Shown in pieces: positions 16,404 to 25,412 of a stretch of DNA of 64,000 bases (within the stretch, counting starts at the first letter, position 1; each line of letters begins with the position of its first letter). Made by a program: the position numbers and the translations under genes. Where the stretch lies: the NCBI RefSeq assembly GCF_000312105.1, contig NZ_HE978638.1, forward strand, positions 1 through 64,000. The letters run 5' to 3'. The notes beneath the pieces are model-generated. The model was given only the letters and a program-made list of their open reading frames with translations. It did no database searches and was not told where the DNA came from. The stretch is from Aeromicrobium massiliense JC14 (GTDB lineage Bacteria; Actinomycetota; Actinomycetes; Propionibacteriales; Nocardioidaceae).

Positions 16404-17849
16404 ATGTCCGCTCCCACCCTCCAGGCCCGCACCGGGCCGACCACCCTGCGTCAGGCCTGGCTGCCGCTCACGGCCCTGGCCCTCGCCTTCTTCGTCGAGA
16501 TGGTCGACAACACCGTCCTGACCATCGCCCTGCCGACCATCGCCCGGGACCTCGACGCGGGCCCGCTGGCCCTGCAGTGGGTGACCGGCGTGTACGCCCT
16601 GACCTTCGGCGGGCTGCTGCTCACGGCCGGGACGATCGCCGACCGCTTCGGGCGGCGGCGCGTCCTGCTCACCGGCATCGCGGCGTTCGGCGTCGTCAGC
16701 GCGTTCGCCATCGTCGTGGAGAGCGCCGGCCAGCTCATCGCGCTGCGGGCCGCCCTCGGCGTCGCCGCGGCCGCGATGGCTCCGGTGACGATGTCCCTGG
16801 TCTTCCGCCTGTTCGACTCCGAGGCCCTGCGCATGCGCGCGATCTCGGTCATGGTCGTCGTCGGCATGACCGGGTTCGCGCTGGGACCGATCCTGGCCGG
16901 CACCGCCCTGACCCACCTGAGCTGGCACTGGCTGCTGCTGGTCAACGTGCCCATCGCGCTCGTGGCCTGGATCGGGGTGCGGGTCGGCATCGCCGCCGAC
17001 CGCTCCGAGGACCTGCACGGCGCGCCGCTGGACGTCCCCGCCGCGGTGCTGACGATGGCCGCGCTGGGGCTCGGCGCGTACGTCCTGACGTCGGGCGTCG
17101 AGCGGGGCTGGACCTCGCCGGTCACGCTGGCGACGGGCCTGGGCGCGGTCGCCGCGGCCGGTCTCTTCGTCGTCCGGGAACGGCGCGCGGTGTTCCCGAT
17201 GCTCGACCTGGCGCTCCTGCGCACTCCCGCGCTGCGCGGCGCCGTGCTGGCCCAGCTCGGCAGCAGCGTGGCGATGATGGTCTCGATGTTCGCCCTGACG
17301 CTGCACTTCCAGGACGCGTACGGGTGGAGCCCGGTCCGGGCCGGCTTCGCGATCCTGCCGGTCGTGGCCACCATGCTCGCCGCCACCCCTCTGGCCGAGC
17401 TCGCCGCCGGACGGCTCGGGCACCGGGTCGGCTGCCTGCTCGCGTCCGGGGTCATGACGGTGGCGATGCTGGGCCTGGCCCTCGCCATCCCGCACGGGTA
17501 CGTGCCGATCATGGCCGCGATGGTCGTCCTCATCGCCGGGATGCGGGTCATCATGACGGTCTGCGCGATCGCGCTCGTCGACGCGATGCCGGAGAACCGG
17601 ACGAGCGTGGGCACGGCACTGAACGACACCGCGCAGGAGGTCGGCACCAGCGTCGGCGCCGCGCTGGTCGGCACGGCGCTGGCGGCTGCGGTCGGCTCGA
17701 CGCCCGCGGGGTCGTGGACCGCGGCGACGGTCGATGCGTTCGTCCGAGGCGAGCAGGTCGCGTTCGTGCTCGCCGCCGTCCTGGTGGGTCTCGTGGCCGG
17801 GTACGGCTCGAGCCGGTTGACCGACTCGCGCCGCACCGAGGAGCACTGA
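16404..17849 (+). CDS. MFS transporter, DHA2-like drug exporter
   Basis: 481 residues with about 14 hydrophobic segments, as expected for the 14-TM DHA2 subfamily of proton-coupled multidrug exporters. Motif D1-like VEMVDNTVLTIALPTIARDL is in TM1 and motif A appears as GTIADRFGRRRVL in loop 2-3. The Shine-Dalgarno TGGAGGAC precedes ATG 16404 well. Divergent from tetR with a triple operator between them, so expression is probably inducible. Substrate unknown. Confidence 0.9.
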   Translation: MSAPTLQARTGPTTLRQAWLPLTALALAFFVEMVDNTVLTIALPTIARDLDAGPLALQWVTGVYALTFGGLLLTAGTIADRFGRRRVLLTGIAAFGVVSAFAIVVESAGQLIALRAALGVAAAAMAPVTMSLVFRLFDSEALRMRAISVMVVVGMTGFALGPILAGTALTHLSWHWLLLVNVPIALVAWIGVRVGIAADRSEDLHGAPLDVPAAVLTMAALGLGAYVLTSGVERGWTSPVTLATGLGAVAAAGLFVVRERRAVFPMLDLALLRTPALRGAVLAQLGSSVAMMVSMFALTLHFQDAYGWSPVRAGFAILPVVATMLAATPLAELAAGRLGHRVGCLLASGVMTVAMLGLALAIPHGYVPIMAAMVVLIAGMRVIMTVCAIALVDAMPENRTSVGTALNDTAQEVGTSVGAALVGTALAAAVGSTPAGSWTAATVDAFVRGEQVAFVLAAVLVGLVAGYGSSRLTDSRRTEEH

Positions 17850-17949
17850 CCGGGTCGTCCGGCGCTCGGGTCGCGGCCGGGCCCGGAACGGCTAGCGTCG
17901 AGCAGGCCGGGTGGTCTCCCGGCCGAGCACCGACGAGGGAGGAGCCTCC

Positions 17950-18831
17950 ATGCAGCAGCGACGCATCGGCGACAGGCAGGTCAGCGCGATCGGACTGGGT
18001 GGCATGCCCATGTCGGTCGAGGGGCGCCCCGACCGCGAGCGGTCGATCGCGACCATCCACGCCGCGCTGGACGCCGGGGTGACGCTCATCGACACCGCCG
18101 ACGCGTACCACCAGGGTGCCGAGGCGGTCGGGCACGACGAGACCGGGCACAACGAGACGTTGATCGCCGAGGCGCTGCGCTCGTGGGGCGGCGACACGAG
18201 CGACGTCCTCGTGGCCACGAAGGGCGGTCACCTGCGCCAGCCGGACGGCACGTGGACGCTTGACGGACGTCCCGAGCACATCAAGGCGGCCGCGAAGGCG
18301 TCCGCCGAGCGGCTCGGGGTGGACGCCATCGACCTGTACCAGTACCACCGGCCCGATCCGGAGGTCCCGTACGAGGAGACGCTGGGCGCGTTCGCCGAGC
18401 TGCTGGAGGAGGGCGTCATCCGGGCGGCGGGCATCTCGAACGCCGACCCCGAGCAGATCCAGCTGGCCCACCGGGTGCTGGGTGACGGGCTCGTGGCGGT
18501 GCAGAACCAGTTCTCGCCGGCCTTCCGGTCGAGCCTGCCCGAGCTCGAGCTGTGCGCCGAGCTGGGCCTGGCCTTCCTGCCCTGGAGCCCGCTCGGCGGC
18601 ATGAAGCAGGCGGCCGAGCTCTCCGAGCGCCACGCCGCGTTCGGCCGCGTCGCCGAGGAGCACGGCGTGAGCCCCTACCAGGTGACGCTGGCCTGGGAGC
18701 TCGCGCTGTCGCCCACGGTCGTCCCGATCCCCGGCGCGTCCCGGCCTCAGAGCATCGTCGACTCGGCCAAGGCCGTGCACCTGGAGCTGACGCCCGAGCA
18801 GGTCGCCGAGCTCACCGCTTCCGGCGACTGA
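17950..18831 (+). CDS. aldo/keto reductase
   Basis: 293 residues, a (beta/alpha)8 NADPH-dependent reductase of aldehydes and ketones. The catalytic tetrad can be placed: Asp and Tyr in IDTADAY, Lys in VATKGG, His in YQYHRPD. The cofactor loop PIPGASRPQ is near the C-terminus. The start is fixed by a GAGGGAGGAG Shine-Dalgarno before ATG 17950. It follows the MFS gene by 100 bases and may be expressed separately. Confidence 0.9.
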   Translation: MQQRRIGDRQVSAIGLGGMPMSVEGRPDRERSIATIHAALDAGVTLIDTADAYHQGAEAVGHDETGHNETLIAEALRSWGGDTSDVLVATKGGHLRQPDGTWTLDGRPEHIKAAAKASAERLGVDAIDLYQYHRPDPEVPYEETLGAFAELLEEGVIRAAGISNADPEQIQLAHRVLGDGLVAVQNQFSPAFRSSLPELELCAELGLAFLPWSPLGGMKQAAELSERHAAFGRVAEEHGVSPYQVTLAWELALSPTVVPIPGASRPQSIVDSAKAVHLELTPEQVAELTASGD

Positions 18832-18834
18832 GGC

Positions 18835-19902
18835 TCAGCGTGCGTCGTCGGTCGGCGGACGCTGGACCAGGACGCCGAACCAGCCCAGCCCCTCGTAGGT
18901 CTCGTACCCGGGGGTGCGGGCATACCCCACGACGTCGCCGTTCGGCCGGGTGAACGAGCCGGCCGCCTCGCCGCCGGTGACGGCCAGGTCGATGCGTTCG
19001 GCCAGGACCCCCGCGCCGTCGGACGCGGCCAGGACCCGGTGCCCGGCGTCGACCAGCAGGACGCGGGTGCGGGAGCGGTCCTCCGGGGACAGCCGCACCC
19101 CGGTGACGATGGCGTGGGCCTGCGGAGCGAAGTCGAAGAAGACGCCCAGCACACCGATCGGCTCGCCGTGCTCGGCCCCGCCGGCGCGCACAGCGGTCGC
19201 GTAGGTGGCCACCGTCGCCCCGCCGAGCTCCGGGTTGGTGCTGACGTCGTCGACGGCGTACTCCGACCCGGTCGCGGTGGTCAGGGCCTTGCGGAACCAG
19301 GACGCGCTCGAGACGTCCGAGCCCAGCACGGTGCCGAACCGCTCGGGACGTCCCTGGGCCACGACGCGTCCGTGGACGTCGGCGACCCAGAGGTCGAGGT
19401 AGACGGTGTACGACGACAGGATCACCGACAGGCGGCCGGACGCGGTCGCGGCGGCGCGGGCCCGGACGTCCGCCGCGGCATGGAGGTCGTCCGTCACGGC
19501 GCACGCGTCCACGACGGCGGGGTCGGTGGCCCACCAGCGGACGTCGCACGACCGCTCGTAGAGGTTGCGATCGATCAGCTCGACGGCGTTGAGCGCCAGG
19601 TCGGTCAGCCGGGCGCCGCGCACCTGCTCCACGAGCGAGGTGCCGAGCGTGGACAGCTGGTCGAGCAGCGGCGCGAGCTGCTCGTCGAGCTCGGCGGAGA
19701 GGGCGCCCACCGTGTCGGCCACGCCCGCGACCTCCTTGGCCACCACGCCGAAGCCGGCCCCGGACGGCCCCGCGTTGGCCGCCTCGATCGCCGCGTTGAC
19801 CGCCAGGATCTTCGTGGCGCGGGCGACGCCGGCGATGCGCTGGACGCGCTCACGGGTCAGCGTGGACACCTCGTCGGCGATCCGGACGACGCGCTCGGGC
19901 AT
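18835..19902 (-). CDS. soluble MCP-like protein with N-terminal signalling hairpin and C-terminal cache-like sensor
   Basis: 355 residues without a transmembrane helix. Residues about 29-66 (ILAVNAAIEAANAGPSGAGFGVVAKEV) match the hairpin tip of methyl-accepting chemotaxis proteins, which contacts CheA/CheW. The hairpin is short and N-terminal. It is followed by a helical connector and, from about residue 115, a periplasmic-type cache/PDC-like domain with ERSCDVRWWATD and a YxDLWVxDVxGRV segment. Normal MCPs have the sensor first. Both cheA and cheW lie elsewhere in this window, so it may feed a cytoplasmic signal to them. A GAGAGGAGAG Shine-Dalgarno precedes the ATG. Confidence 0.75.
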   Translation of the reverse strand: MPERVVRIADEVSTLTRERVQRIAGVARATKILAVNAAIEAANAGPSGAGFGVVAKEVAGVADTVGALSAELDEQLAPLLDQLSTLGTSLVEQVRGARLTDLALNAVELIDRNLYERSCDVRWWATDPAVVDACAVTDDLHAAADVRARAAATASGRLSVILSSYTVYLDLWVADVHGRVVAQGRPERFGTVLGSDVSSASWFRKALTTATGSEYAVDDVSTNPELGGATVATYATAVRAGGAEHGEPIGVLGVFFDFAPQAHAIVTGVRLSPEDRSRTRVLLVDAGHRVLAASDGAGVLAERIDLAVTGGEAAGSFTRPNGDVVGYARTPGYETYEGLGWFGVLVQRPPTDDAR

Positions 19903-19940
19903 GGCTCTCCTCTCGGCCGCGCGCCACGTCCGGCGTGCTG

Positions 19941-19968
19941 GTCGCCGACGGCATCGGCCGACGGCGAC
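19941..19968 (-). terminator. hairpin between the DUF6518-like gene and the MCP-like gene
   Basis: GTCGCCGaCGGC pairs with GCCGaCGGCGAC around a 4-base loop (one mismatch). It could end transcription of the gene at 20011-20601 or structure the leader of the MCP-like mRNA; no U-tract is present. Confidence 0.4.
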
Positions 19969-20010
19969 TGCGCGTGAGGACCGCCGTGAAAACGTTGTGT
20001 TACGTCTGCG

Positions 20011-20601
20011 CTAGACCCGCTCGTACAGGGCAAGGAAGGCCGCCGCCACGCCGGCGGCCGTGACCAGGCCGGTGGCGAACGTCGTGGCCGAGCGGTGCCA
20101 CCACGTGACCGTCAGCCACACGAGCACCCCCGCACCGACCTGGCCCCACCAGTACTCGGGGGCGGTGGTGTCGCCGATGACCGTGAGGCCGTAGACGCCC
20201 TCGCCGACCAGCACGCCGGCGAGCGCTCCGGCGCCCAGTCCGCCCTGCGTGGCGGTGCCGTACCGCGACCACCATGCGGCGAGGCCGAGCAACGGCCCGG
20301 CCACCAGCCCGGCGGCGCCCCAGAACGTCACCAGCCAGGACGACGCAGGGAAGCCGCGGAGCTCGGAGGCGACGACGTAGCCGGCGAGCAGGGCCCACAG
20401 CGAGAAGGCACCGCCGACGAGCGCGACCCCGAGGCGCGGGGCGCGCAGGGCGAGGAGGAAGGCGACCAGCGACCAGGAGCCGCTGGAGTTCGCGAACGAG
20501 CGGACCTCGTCGGGCAGCAGCTCCTGACCGAACGACGTCAGGACGCCCAGGGCGAACCCCGTGACGAGGACGACGGACAGGGACCGGACAGCGAGACGCA
20601 C
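20011..20601 (-). CDS. DUF6518-like integral membrane protein
   Basis: 196 residues made of about six hydrophobic segments separated by short loops, with SFGQELLPDEVRSFANSSGSW after the first helix. This is typical of a small actinobacterial membrane family (DUF6518); no function is known. The GTG at 20601 is preferred because TACCGT ends 6 bases before it; an upstream in-frame start at 20682 would add 27 residues without membrane character. Confidence 0.65.
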   Translation of the reverse strand: MRLAVRSLSVVLVTGFALGVLTSFGQELLPDEVRSFANSSGSWSLVAFLLALRAPRLGVALVGGAFSLWALLAGYVVASELRGFPASSWLVTFWGAAGLVAGPLLGLAAWWSRYGTATQGGLGAGALAGVLVGEGVYGLTVIGDTTAPEYWWGQVGAGVLVWLTVTWWHRSATTFATGLVTAAGVAAAFLALYERV

Positions 20602-20607
20602 GCCGCG

Positions 20608-20613
20608 ACGGTA
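20608..20613 (-). promoter_or_regulatory. -10 box, leaderless promoter
   Basis: TACCGT on the minus strand ends 6 bases before the GTG at 20601. Confidence 0.45.
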
Positions 20614-20695
20614 GTGCACCCCGTCGTCGGCGCGGCACCCGGTTGACCGGGCCCGGCACGGGGCACTGTGTGCAGCAGGCAACGAGAGGACGAGG

Positions 20696-21445
20696 ATGCC
20701 GGTCTGGCTGGAGGCGGGACTGTGGGGCCTGCTCGCGGGTGGGGCACTGGTGATCGGCGCGGCCGTCGCCTGGTTCGTGCCCGTGCCGCAGCGGGTCGTC
20801 GCGTCGGTGATGGCGTTCGGCTCGGGCGTGCTGATCTCGGCGCTGTCGTTCGACCTGGTGGACGAGGCCGAGGCGACCGGCGGGCTGGTGCCGACGCTCC
20901 TCGGGTTCGGGGCGGGCGCGATCGTCTACGTGGTTGCGAACGTCGCCCTCGCCCGTCGCGGCGCCGCGCACCGCAAGCGCTCGCAGGCGCAGCAGCCGTC
21001 CGAGGACGAGCAGGAGGGCAGCGGCGCGGCCATCGCCATCGGCGCGCTCCTGGACGGGGTGCCGGAGTCGGTCGTGCTGGGCGTGTCCCTGCTTGGCGGC
21101 GGGGGAGTGGGCGTGTCCGTGCTCGCCGCGGTCTTCATCTCCAACCTGCCGGAGGGCCTGTCCAGCGCGTCCGGCATGAAGGCGAACGGACGCAGTGCGC
21201 GGTACGTCTTCGGCGTGTGGGGCGCCATCGCGCTGGCCGGCGGGGTGGCGGGCCTCCTCGGCGCGTTGCTGCTGGACGGGGCGCCGGGGGAGACGATCGC
21301 GGTCATCACCGCCGTGGCGGCCGGCGCCATCCTGGCGATGGTGGCCGACACGATGATCCCCGAGGCGTTCGAGCGGGCCCACCTGTACGCCGGCCTGATC
21401 ACCGCCGCCGGGTTCATGACCGCGTTCGCCATCGGGCGCGCCTAG
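20696..21445 (+). CDS. ZIP family metal transporter
   Basis: 249 residues with eight hydrophobic segments and a charged loop (about residues 92-112) between helices 3 and 4. The two ZIP metal-site helices are recognisable as GALLDGVPESVVLG and FISNLPEGLSSA. The His normally found in these motifs is Asp and Ser here, so the metal site is not the classical zinc type; this form is common in the bacterial ZIP-like permease subgroup. Shine-Dalgarno AGAGGA precedes ATG 20696. Confidence 0.8.
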   Translation: MPVWLEAGLWGLLAGGALVIGAAVAWFVPVPQRVVASVMAFGSGVLISALSFDLVDEAEATGGLVPTLLGFGAGAIVYVVANVALARRGAAHRKRSQAQQPSEDEQEGSGAAIAIGALLDGVPESVVLGVSLLGGGGVGVSVLAAVFISNLPEGLSSASGMKANGRSARYVFGVWGAIALAGGVAGLLGALLLDGAPGETIAVITAVAAGAILAMVADTMIPEAFERAHLYAGLITAAGFMTAFAIGRA

Positions 21446-21450
21446 ACGCG

Positions 21451-21487
21451 ACGACGCCCCGGCACCGTCGGGGTGCCGGGGCGTCGT
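21451..21487. terminator. bidirectional terminator
   Basis: A perfect 16-base stem (ACGACGCCCCGGCACC with its complement at 21472-21487) on a 5-base loop, located between the convergent ZIP and NCS2 genes. The stop of each gene is within 9 bases. Confidence 0.85.
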
Positions 21488-21495
21488 GAGCAGGA

Positions 21496-22953
21496 CTAGC
21501 TGAACAGTCGCGTGATCGGGTTGATCGCGAAGTACACGACGAACAGCGCCGCGACGACCCACATGAGCGGGTGCACCTCGCGCAGCTTGCCGAGCGCGAC
21601 CTTGATGATCACGTAGGCCAGGAAGCCCGCGCCGATGCCCACCGAGATGGAGTAGGTGAAGGGCATGAGCGCGATCGTCAGGAACGCCGGGATCGCGATC
21701 TCGACGTCCTTCCAGTCGATGCCGCCGACCTGCTGCATCATCAGGAAGCCGACCAGCACGAGCGCCGGGACCGCCGCCTCGCTGGGGATGATGTTGACGA
21801 GCGGGGCCAGGAACATCGACGCCAGGAACAGCAGGCCGGTGACGACGGTGGCGAGGCCGGTGCGCGCGCCCTCGCCCACCCCGGACGCGGACTCGATGTA
21901 GGACGTGTTGGACGAGACGCCCGCGGCACCGCCGGCGGCGGCGGCGACCGAGTCGACCACGAGGATGCGGCGGGTGTTCGGCGGCGTGCCGTCGGCCTGC
22001 AGCAGGTTGGCCTCGGCGCCGATCGCGGTCATCGTGCCCATGGTGTCGAAGAAGTCGGCGAGCATGAGCGTGAAGATCAGCAGCAGGGCCGTGACGACGC
22101 CGGCCGACTCGAACGAGCCGAGCAGGTTGAACTCGCCGAGGGTGCCGAAGTCGGGCAGGTCGACGACCTTGTCCGGCCAGGACGGCACGTTGAGCGCCCA
22201 GCCCTTGGCCGAGTCGGCCGACGAGCCGGCGTCAGCGAGCGTCTCCACGACGATGGCCAGGACGGTCGTGCCGATGATCGAGATGAGGATCGCGCCGCGA
22301 ACCTTGCGGACCCACAGGACGATGACCGCGATGAGGCCGATCGCGAAGACGAGCACGGGCCAGCCGGACAGCTGGCCGGTGGCGCCGAGCTGCACCGGCA
22401 CGGTGGTCTGCGCGGCGTCCGGGATGCGGCGCACCCAGCCGGCGTCCACGAAGCCGATGAGCGCGATGAACAGGCCGATGCCCACGCTGATCGCGACCTT
22501 CAGCTGCGCGGGCACGGCGTGGAAAACCGCCTCGCGGAACCCGGTGAGCACGAGGACGAGGATGACCAGGCCCTCGATCACGACCAGGCCCATCGCGTCG
22601 GCCCAGGTCATCTGCGACGCCACGGCCACGGCCAGGAAGGCGTTGAGACCCAGGCCGGTGGCGATGGCCATCGGGTAGTTGGCCACGACGCCCATGAGGA
22701 TGCTCATGACGCCGGCCACCAGGGACGTGCCGGCGGCGATGGCCGCCAGGTTGGGCTCGGCGCCGCCGCCGAGGAACTGGCCGTCGGTGTCGGTCGCGTA
22801 GCCGAGGATCAGCGGGTTCAGCACGATGATGTAGGCCATCGTGAAGAAGGTGACGAATCCGCCGCGCACCTCGGTGCCGATGGTGGACCCGCGCTGGGAG
22901 ATCTTGAAGAAGCGATCGAGCGGCCCGGCCGTCGCGCTGTCAGGTGTGCTCAC
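21496..22953 (-). CDS. NCS2 family purine permease (AzgA/GhxP type)
   Basis: 485 residues with 12-14 hydrophobic helices. The N-terminus GSTIGTEVRGGFVTFFTMAYIIVLNPLIL is the hallmark of the AzgA-like adenine/guanine/hypoxanthine permease group, and SNTSYIESASGVGEGARTGL is the conserved segment between later helices. It imports nucleobases by proton symport. GTG 22953 (VSTPDS) is preferred to an in-frame TTG at 22962. No purine riboswitch is visible in the short upstream gap. The exact nucleobase is not decidable. Confidence 0.9.
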   Translation of the reverse strand: MSTPDSATAGPLDRFFKISQRGSTIGTEVRGGFVTFFTMAYIIVLNPLILGYATDTDGQFLGGGAEPNLAAIAAGTSLVAGVMSILMGVVANYPMAIATGLGLNAFLAVAVASQMTWADAMGLVVIEGLVILVLVLTGFREAVFHAVPAQLKVAISVGIGLFIALIGFVDAGWVRRIPDAAQTTVPVQLGATGQLSGWPVLVFAIGLIAVIVLWVRKVRGAILISIIGTTVLAIVVETLADAGSSADSAKGWALNVPSWPDKVVDLPDFGTLGEFNLLGSFESAGVVTALLLIFTLMLADFFDTMGTMTAIGAEANLLQADGTPPNTRRILVVDSVAAAAGGAAGVSSNTSYIESASGVGEGARTGLATVVTGLLFLASMFLAPLVNIIPSEAAVPALVLVGFLMMQQVGGIDWKDVEIAIPAFLTIALMPFTYSISVGIGAGFLAYVIIKVALGKLREVHPLMWVVAALFVVYFAINPITRLFS

Positions 22954-23001
22954 GGGGCACAAGTCTGTCAGAGCCCGGCCGGGGCGCGGACGTGATCTTC
23001 G

Positions 23002-25272
23002 TCAGAACGGCAGGCGGCGCAGCGCGACGGCGGTGCGGTCGTCGCCCTGGGTGGGGTCGGTGCCGCGCACGAGCCGGCCGACCCACGCCTCGAGGTCGTC
23101 GTCCGGGCCGGTGCCCGCGAGCCCGGCGAGCTGGGCGATGGACGCGTCGATGTCCGCGTCGCGGTTCTCCACCACGCCGTCGCTGTAGAGCAGCAGCGTG
23201 TCGCCCGGCTCGAGCGTCAGCGGCGCGCTCAGGCCGCCGACGACGCCGACGCCGAGCAGCGGGCGCTTGGCCACGTCGAGCACCTGCGTGCGTCCGCCGC
23301 TGACGAGCAGGGCCGGCGGGTGGCCGGCGCTCGCGACCTCCGTGCGTCCGGACTGGGGGTCGATGGCCACCACGAGCACCGTCGCGGTGTGGCCGTCGAG
23401 CAGCCGGACGACGAGGTTGTCGAGCCGGTCCAGGCAGTGGCCGAGCGGGTGGCCCTCCAGCAGGTAGGCGCGCAGCGCGGTGCGGGCCTGCACCATCGCC
23501 GCAGCCGCCTTGACGCCGTGGCCCGCGACGTCGCCGGCCACGACGGCGACCCGGCCGTCGGGCAGCTCGAGCGCGTCCCACCAGTCGCCGCCGATCTGGC
23601 TGCCTGGCGCCGAGAGGTACAGGGCGCTGAGCTCGATGCCGTCGAAGCGGGGCACCTCGTAGGGCACGACGCTGCGCTGCAGCGACTCCGCGACGCTCAC
23701 CTGCTCCTGGGTGCGCTGCACCAGCACGTTGGTGATGTGCGCGCGCATCTCGCCGGCGGTCTGTGCGTGCCAGGACTCCCACGGCCGGCTGCGTCCGCTG
23801 ACGACCTGCTGCCACTTCTCGAACGACTTGCGCGGGCTGAGCCGGACGTCCGGGCCCTCGGCGGCGGCGATCGCCTTGTTCGTGGGGTCGCCGCCCCAGT
23901 CGACGACCTGGCGGCGCTCGGGACGCACGAGCAGCATCCAGCGGCCCGTGCCGTTGCCGATGCGCAGCGCGCCGGAGACGAGCGCGCTGTGCTCGGCCAG
24001 GGTCGGGTCGAGCTCGGCGACCTGCTGCGTCGTGACGACGCCGTCCTCGTGGCCCGCGGCCAGGGCGTCGGCGATGCGGGTGACGACCGAGTCCGGCGGC
24101 AGGTCGCCGACGCGGATGAGCTCGCCGTCGACCCACATCGCGGCGCCCGTCGCCTCGAACAGGGTGAGCAGCGAGGGGTGCGCCATGAGCGCCTGGTGCG
24201 GCGTGCGCGGGTCGGAGGCGACCGACGACACGATCTCGGACAGGACCGAGCGGGCGGCCAGGGCCGCGGCGCGCTGGTCGGAGCGCTCGCGGTCGGCGAT
24301 GAGCGACGACGCGGTCTGGCCCAGGAACTCGGCGGCCGAGCGGGCGTCCAGCGACGGCTGGTGCGGGCCGCTGTAGTGGTGGCAGGCGATGAGGCCCCAC
24401 AGGACGCCCTCGATGACGATCGAGACCGACATCGACGCGGTGACGCCCATGTTGGTCAGGTACTCGATGTGGATCGGCGAGACGCTGCGCAGCACCGAGT
24501 GCGACAGGTCGAGCGGACGTCCGGTGCCCGGGTCGCGCACCGGGTGCAGCGGCACCGGGCGGTAGCCGATGTCGGCGATGAGGCGCGTCCAGTTGGCCGT
24601 GTAGAGCCGCCGGGCCTGGGCCGGGATGTCGGAGGCCGGGTAGTGCAGGCCCTTGAACGAGTTGAGCCGGTCGAGCTTCTCCTCGGCGACGACCTCGCCG
24701 TTCCACTGCTCGTCGAAGCGGTAGACCATGACCCGGTCGAAGCCGGTGAGCGACCGGATCTCGACGGCGAGGCGGCCGGTGAGGTCCTCGACCGACGCGG
24801 CGGCGGTCAGGCGGGTGACGGCCGAGCGCGTCGAGCGGTAGGAGACGTGCTGGCTGCTGGACGAGGCGACGGGCTCGACCTCGACGACGAGGTGGTCGCC
24901 GGACCGGTGGGTCAGGACGTCGGCGAGGCGCTGGTGGAGGTCGCCCCGCCCGGTGTCGAGGACGACGCGGGCCGGCTCGCCGGGCTCGGCGCGCTCGACC
25001 AGGTCGGCCACGGCCTGGGCGGCGCTCGGGCCCAGGGCCTCGGCGACCGGGCGGCCGATCAGCTCGGGGGCCGGCACGCCGAGGTGGCGGTCGGTGTTGG
25101 CGGACGCCGCGGCGACGCGCATCTCGTCGTCCAGCGCGAGCAGCACGCCGTGCGGCTGGATCGCGCCCGGGATGTGGATGGGCTCGCGGTCGCAGGTGGT
25201 GAGGTCGGGCGTCTGGTACGCCGGCGTGTGCGCCTCGCGGTCCGGGACGAGTGCCGGATCGGTGTCGGTCAT
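23002..25272 (-). CDS. bacteriophytochrome fused to a SpoIIE/PP2C-type phosphatase
   Basis: 756 residues. Order: PAS (about 20-120), GAF (about 150-310), PHY (about 320-500), SpoIIE/PPM Ser/Thr phosphatase (about 530-756). Cys27 in TTCDREPIHIPGAIQPHG is the canonical biliverdin attachment cysteine of bacteriophytochromes. The GAF domain has PASDIPAQARRLY and the chromophore-pocket CHHYSG; the PHY tongue has LSPRKSFEKW. The phosphatase retains its metal acidic residues in IGGDWWDA, AGDVAGHG, LYSDGV and DDRT. It should therefore be a red/far-red light-controlled phosphatase acting on an anti-sigma antagonist or similar target; the target is unknown and no heme oxygenase lies nearby. ATG 25272 overlaps the stop of a short upstream reading frame (ATGA). 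Confidence 0.9.
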   Translation of the reverse strand: MTDTDPALVPDREAHTPAYQTPDLTTCDREPIHIPGAIQPHGVLLALDDEMRVAAASANTDRHLGVPAPELIGRPVAEALGPSAAQAVADLVERAEPGEPARVVLDTGRGDLHQRLADVLTHRSGDHLVVEVEPVASSSSQHVSYRSTRSAVTRLTAAASVEDLTGRLAVEIRSLTGFDRVMVYRFDEQWNGEVVAEEKLDRLNSFKGLHYPASDIPAQARRLYTANWTRLIADIGYRPVPLHPVRDPGTGRPLDLSHSVLRSVSPIHIEYLTNMGVTASMSVSIVIEGVLWGLIACHHYSGPHQPSLDARSAAEFLGQTASSLIADRERSDQRAAALAARSVLSEIVSSVASDPRTPHQALMAHPSLLTLFEATGAAMWVDGELIRVGDLPPDSVVTRIADALAAGHEDGVVTTQQVAELDPTLAEHSALVSGALRIGNGTGRWMLLVRPERRQVVDWGGDPTNKAIAAAEGPDVRLSPRKSFEKWQQVVSGRSRPWESWHAQTAGEMRAHITNVLVQRTQEQVSVAESLQRSVVPYEVPRFDGIELSALYLSAPGSQIGGDWWDALELPDGRVAVVAGDVAGHGVKAAAAMVQARTALRAYLLEGHPLGHCLDRLDNLVVRLLDGHTATVLVVAIDPQSGRTEVASAGHPPALLVSGGRTQVLDVAKRPLLGVGVVGGLSAPLTLEPGDTLLLYSDGVVENRDADIDASIAQLAGLAGTGPDDDLEAWVGRLVRGTDPTQGDDRTAVALRRLPF

Positions 25273-25325
25273 GCGGGGAGGGCCTCGGTCAGGGGCATCG
25301 CGGTGCCACGGGACGAGGGGCGCAT
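25269..25325 (-). CDS. candidate leader peptide coupled to the phytochrome gene
   Basis: An 18-codon frame (MRPSSRGTAMPLTEALPA) on the minus strand. It begins at 25325 four bases after a consensus AAGGAG (25330-25335) and ends with TGA overlapping the phytochrome ATG. The phytochrome start itself has no Shine-Dalgarno, so translation may depend on coupling from this frame. It is short and could be chance. Confidence 0.4.
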   Translation of the reverse strand: MRPSSRGTAMPLTEALPA

Positions 25326-25412
25326 GGGGCTCCTTGCGACAGACCGGCACGACACGTTCCCCGACAACCTATCCCACGGGGGACAAACCGGCCCCGATCT
25401 CGATCCGTGGCT

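Noticed and set aside
22954-23001. Purine riboswitch upstream of the NCS2 permease
   Set aside because: The gap is only 48 bases and shows no aptamer-like helices.
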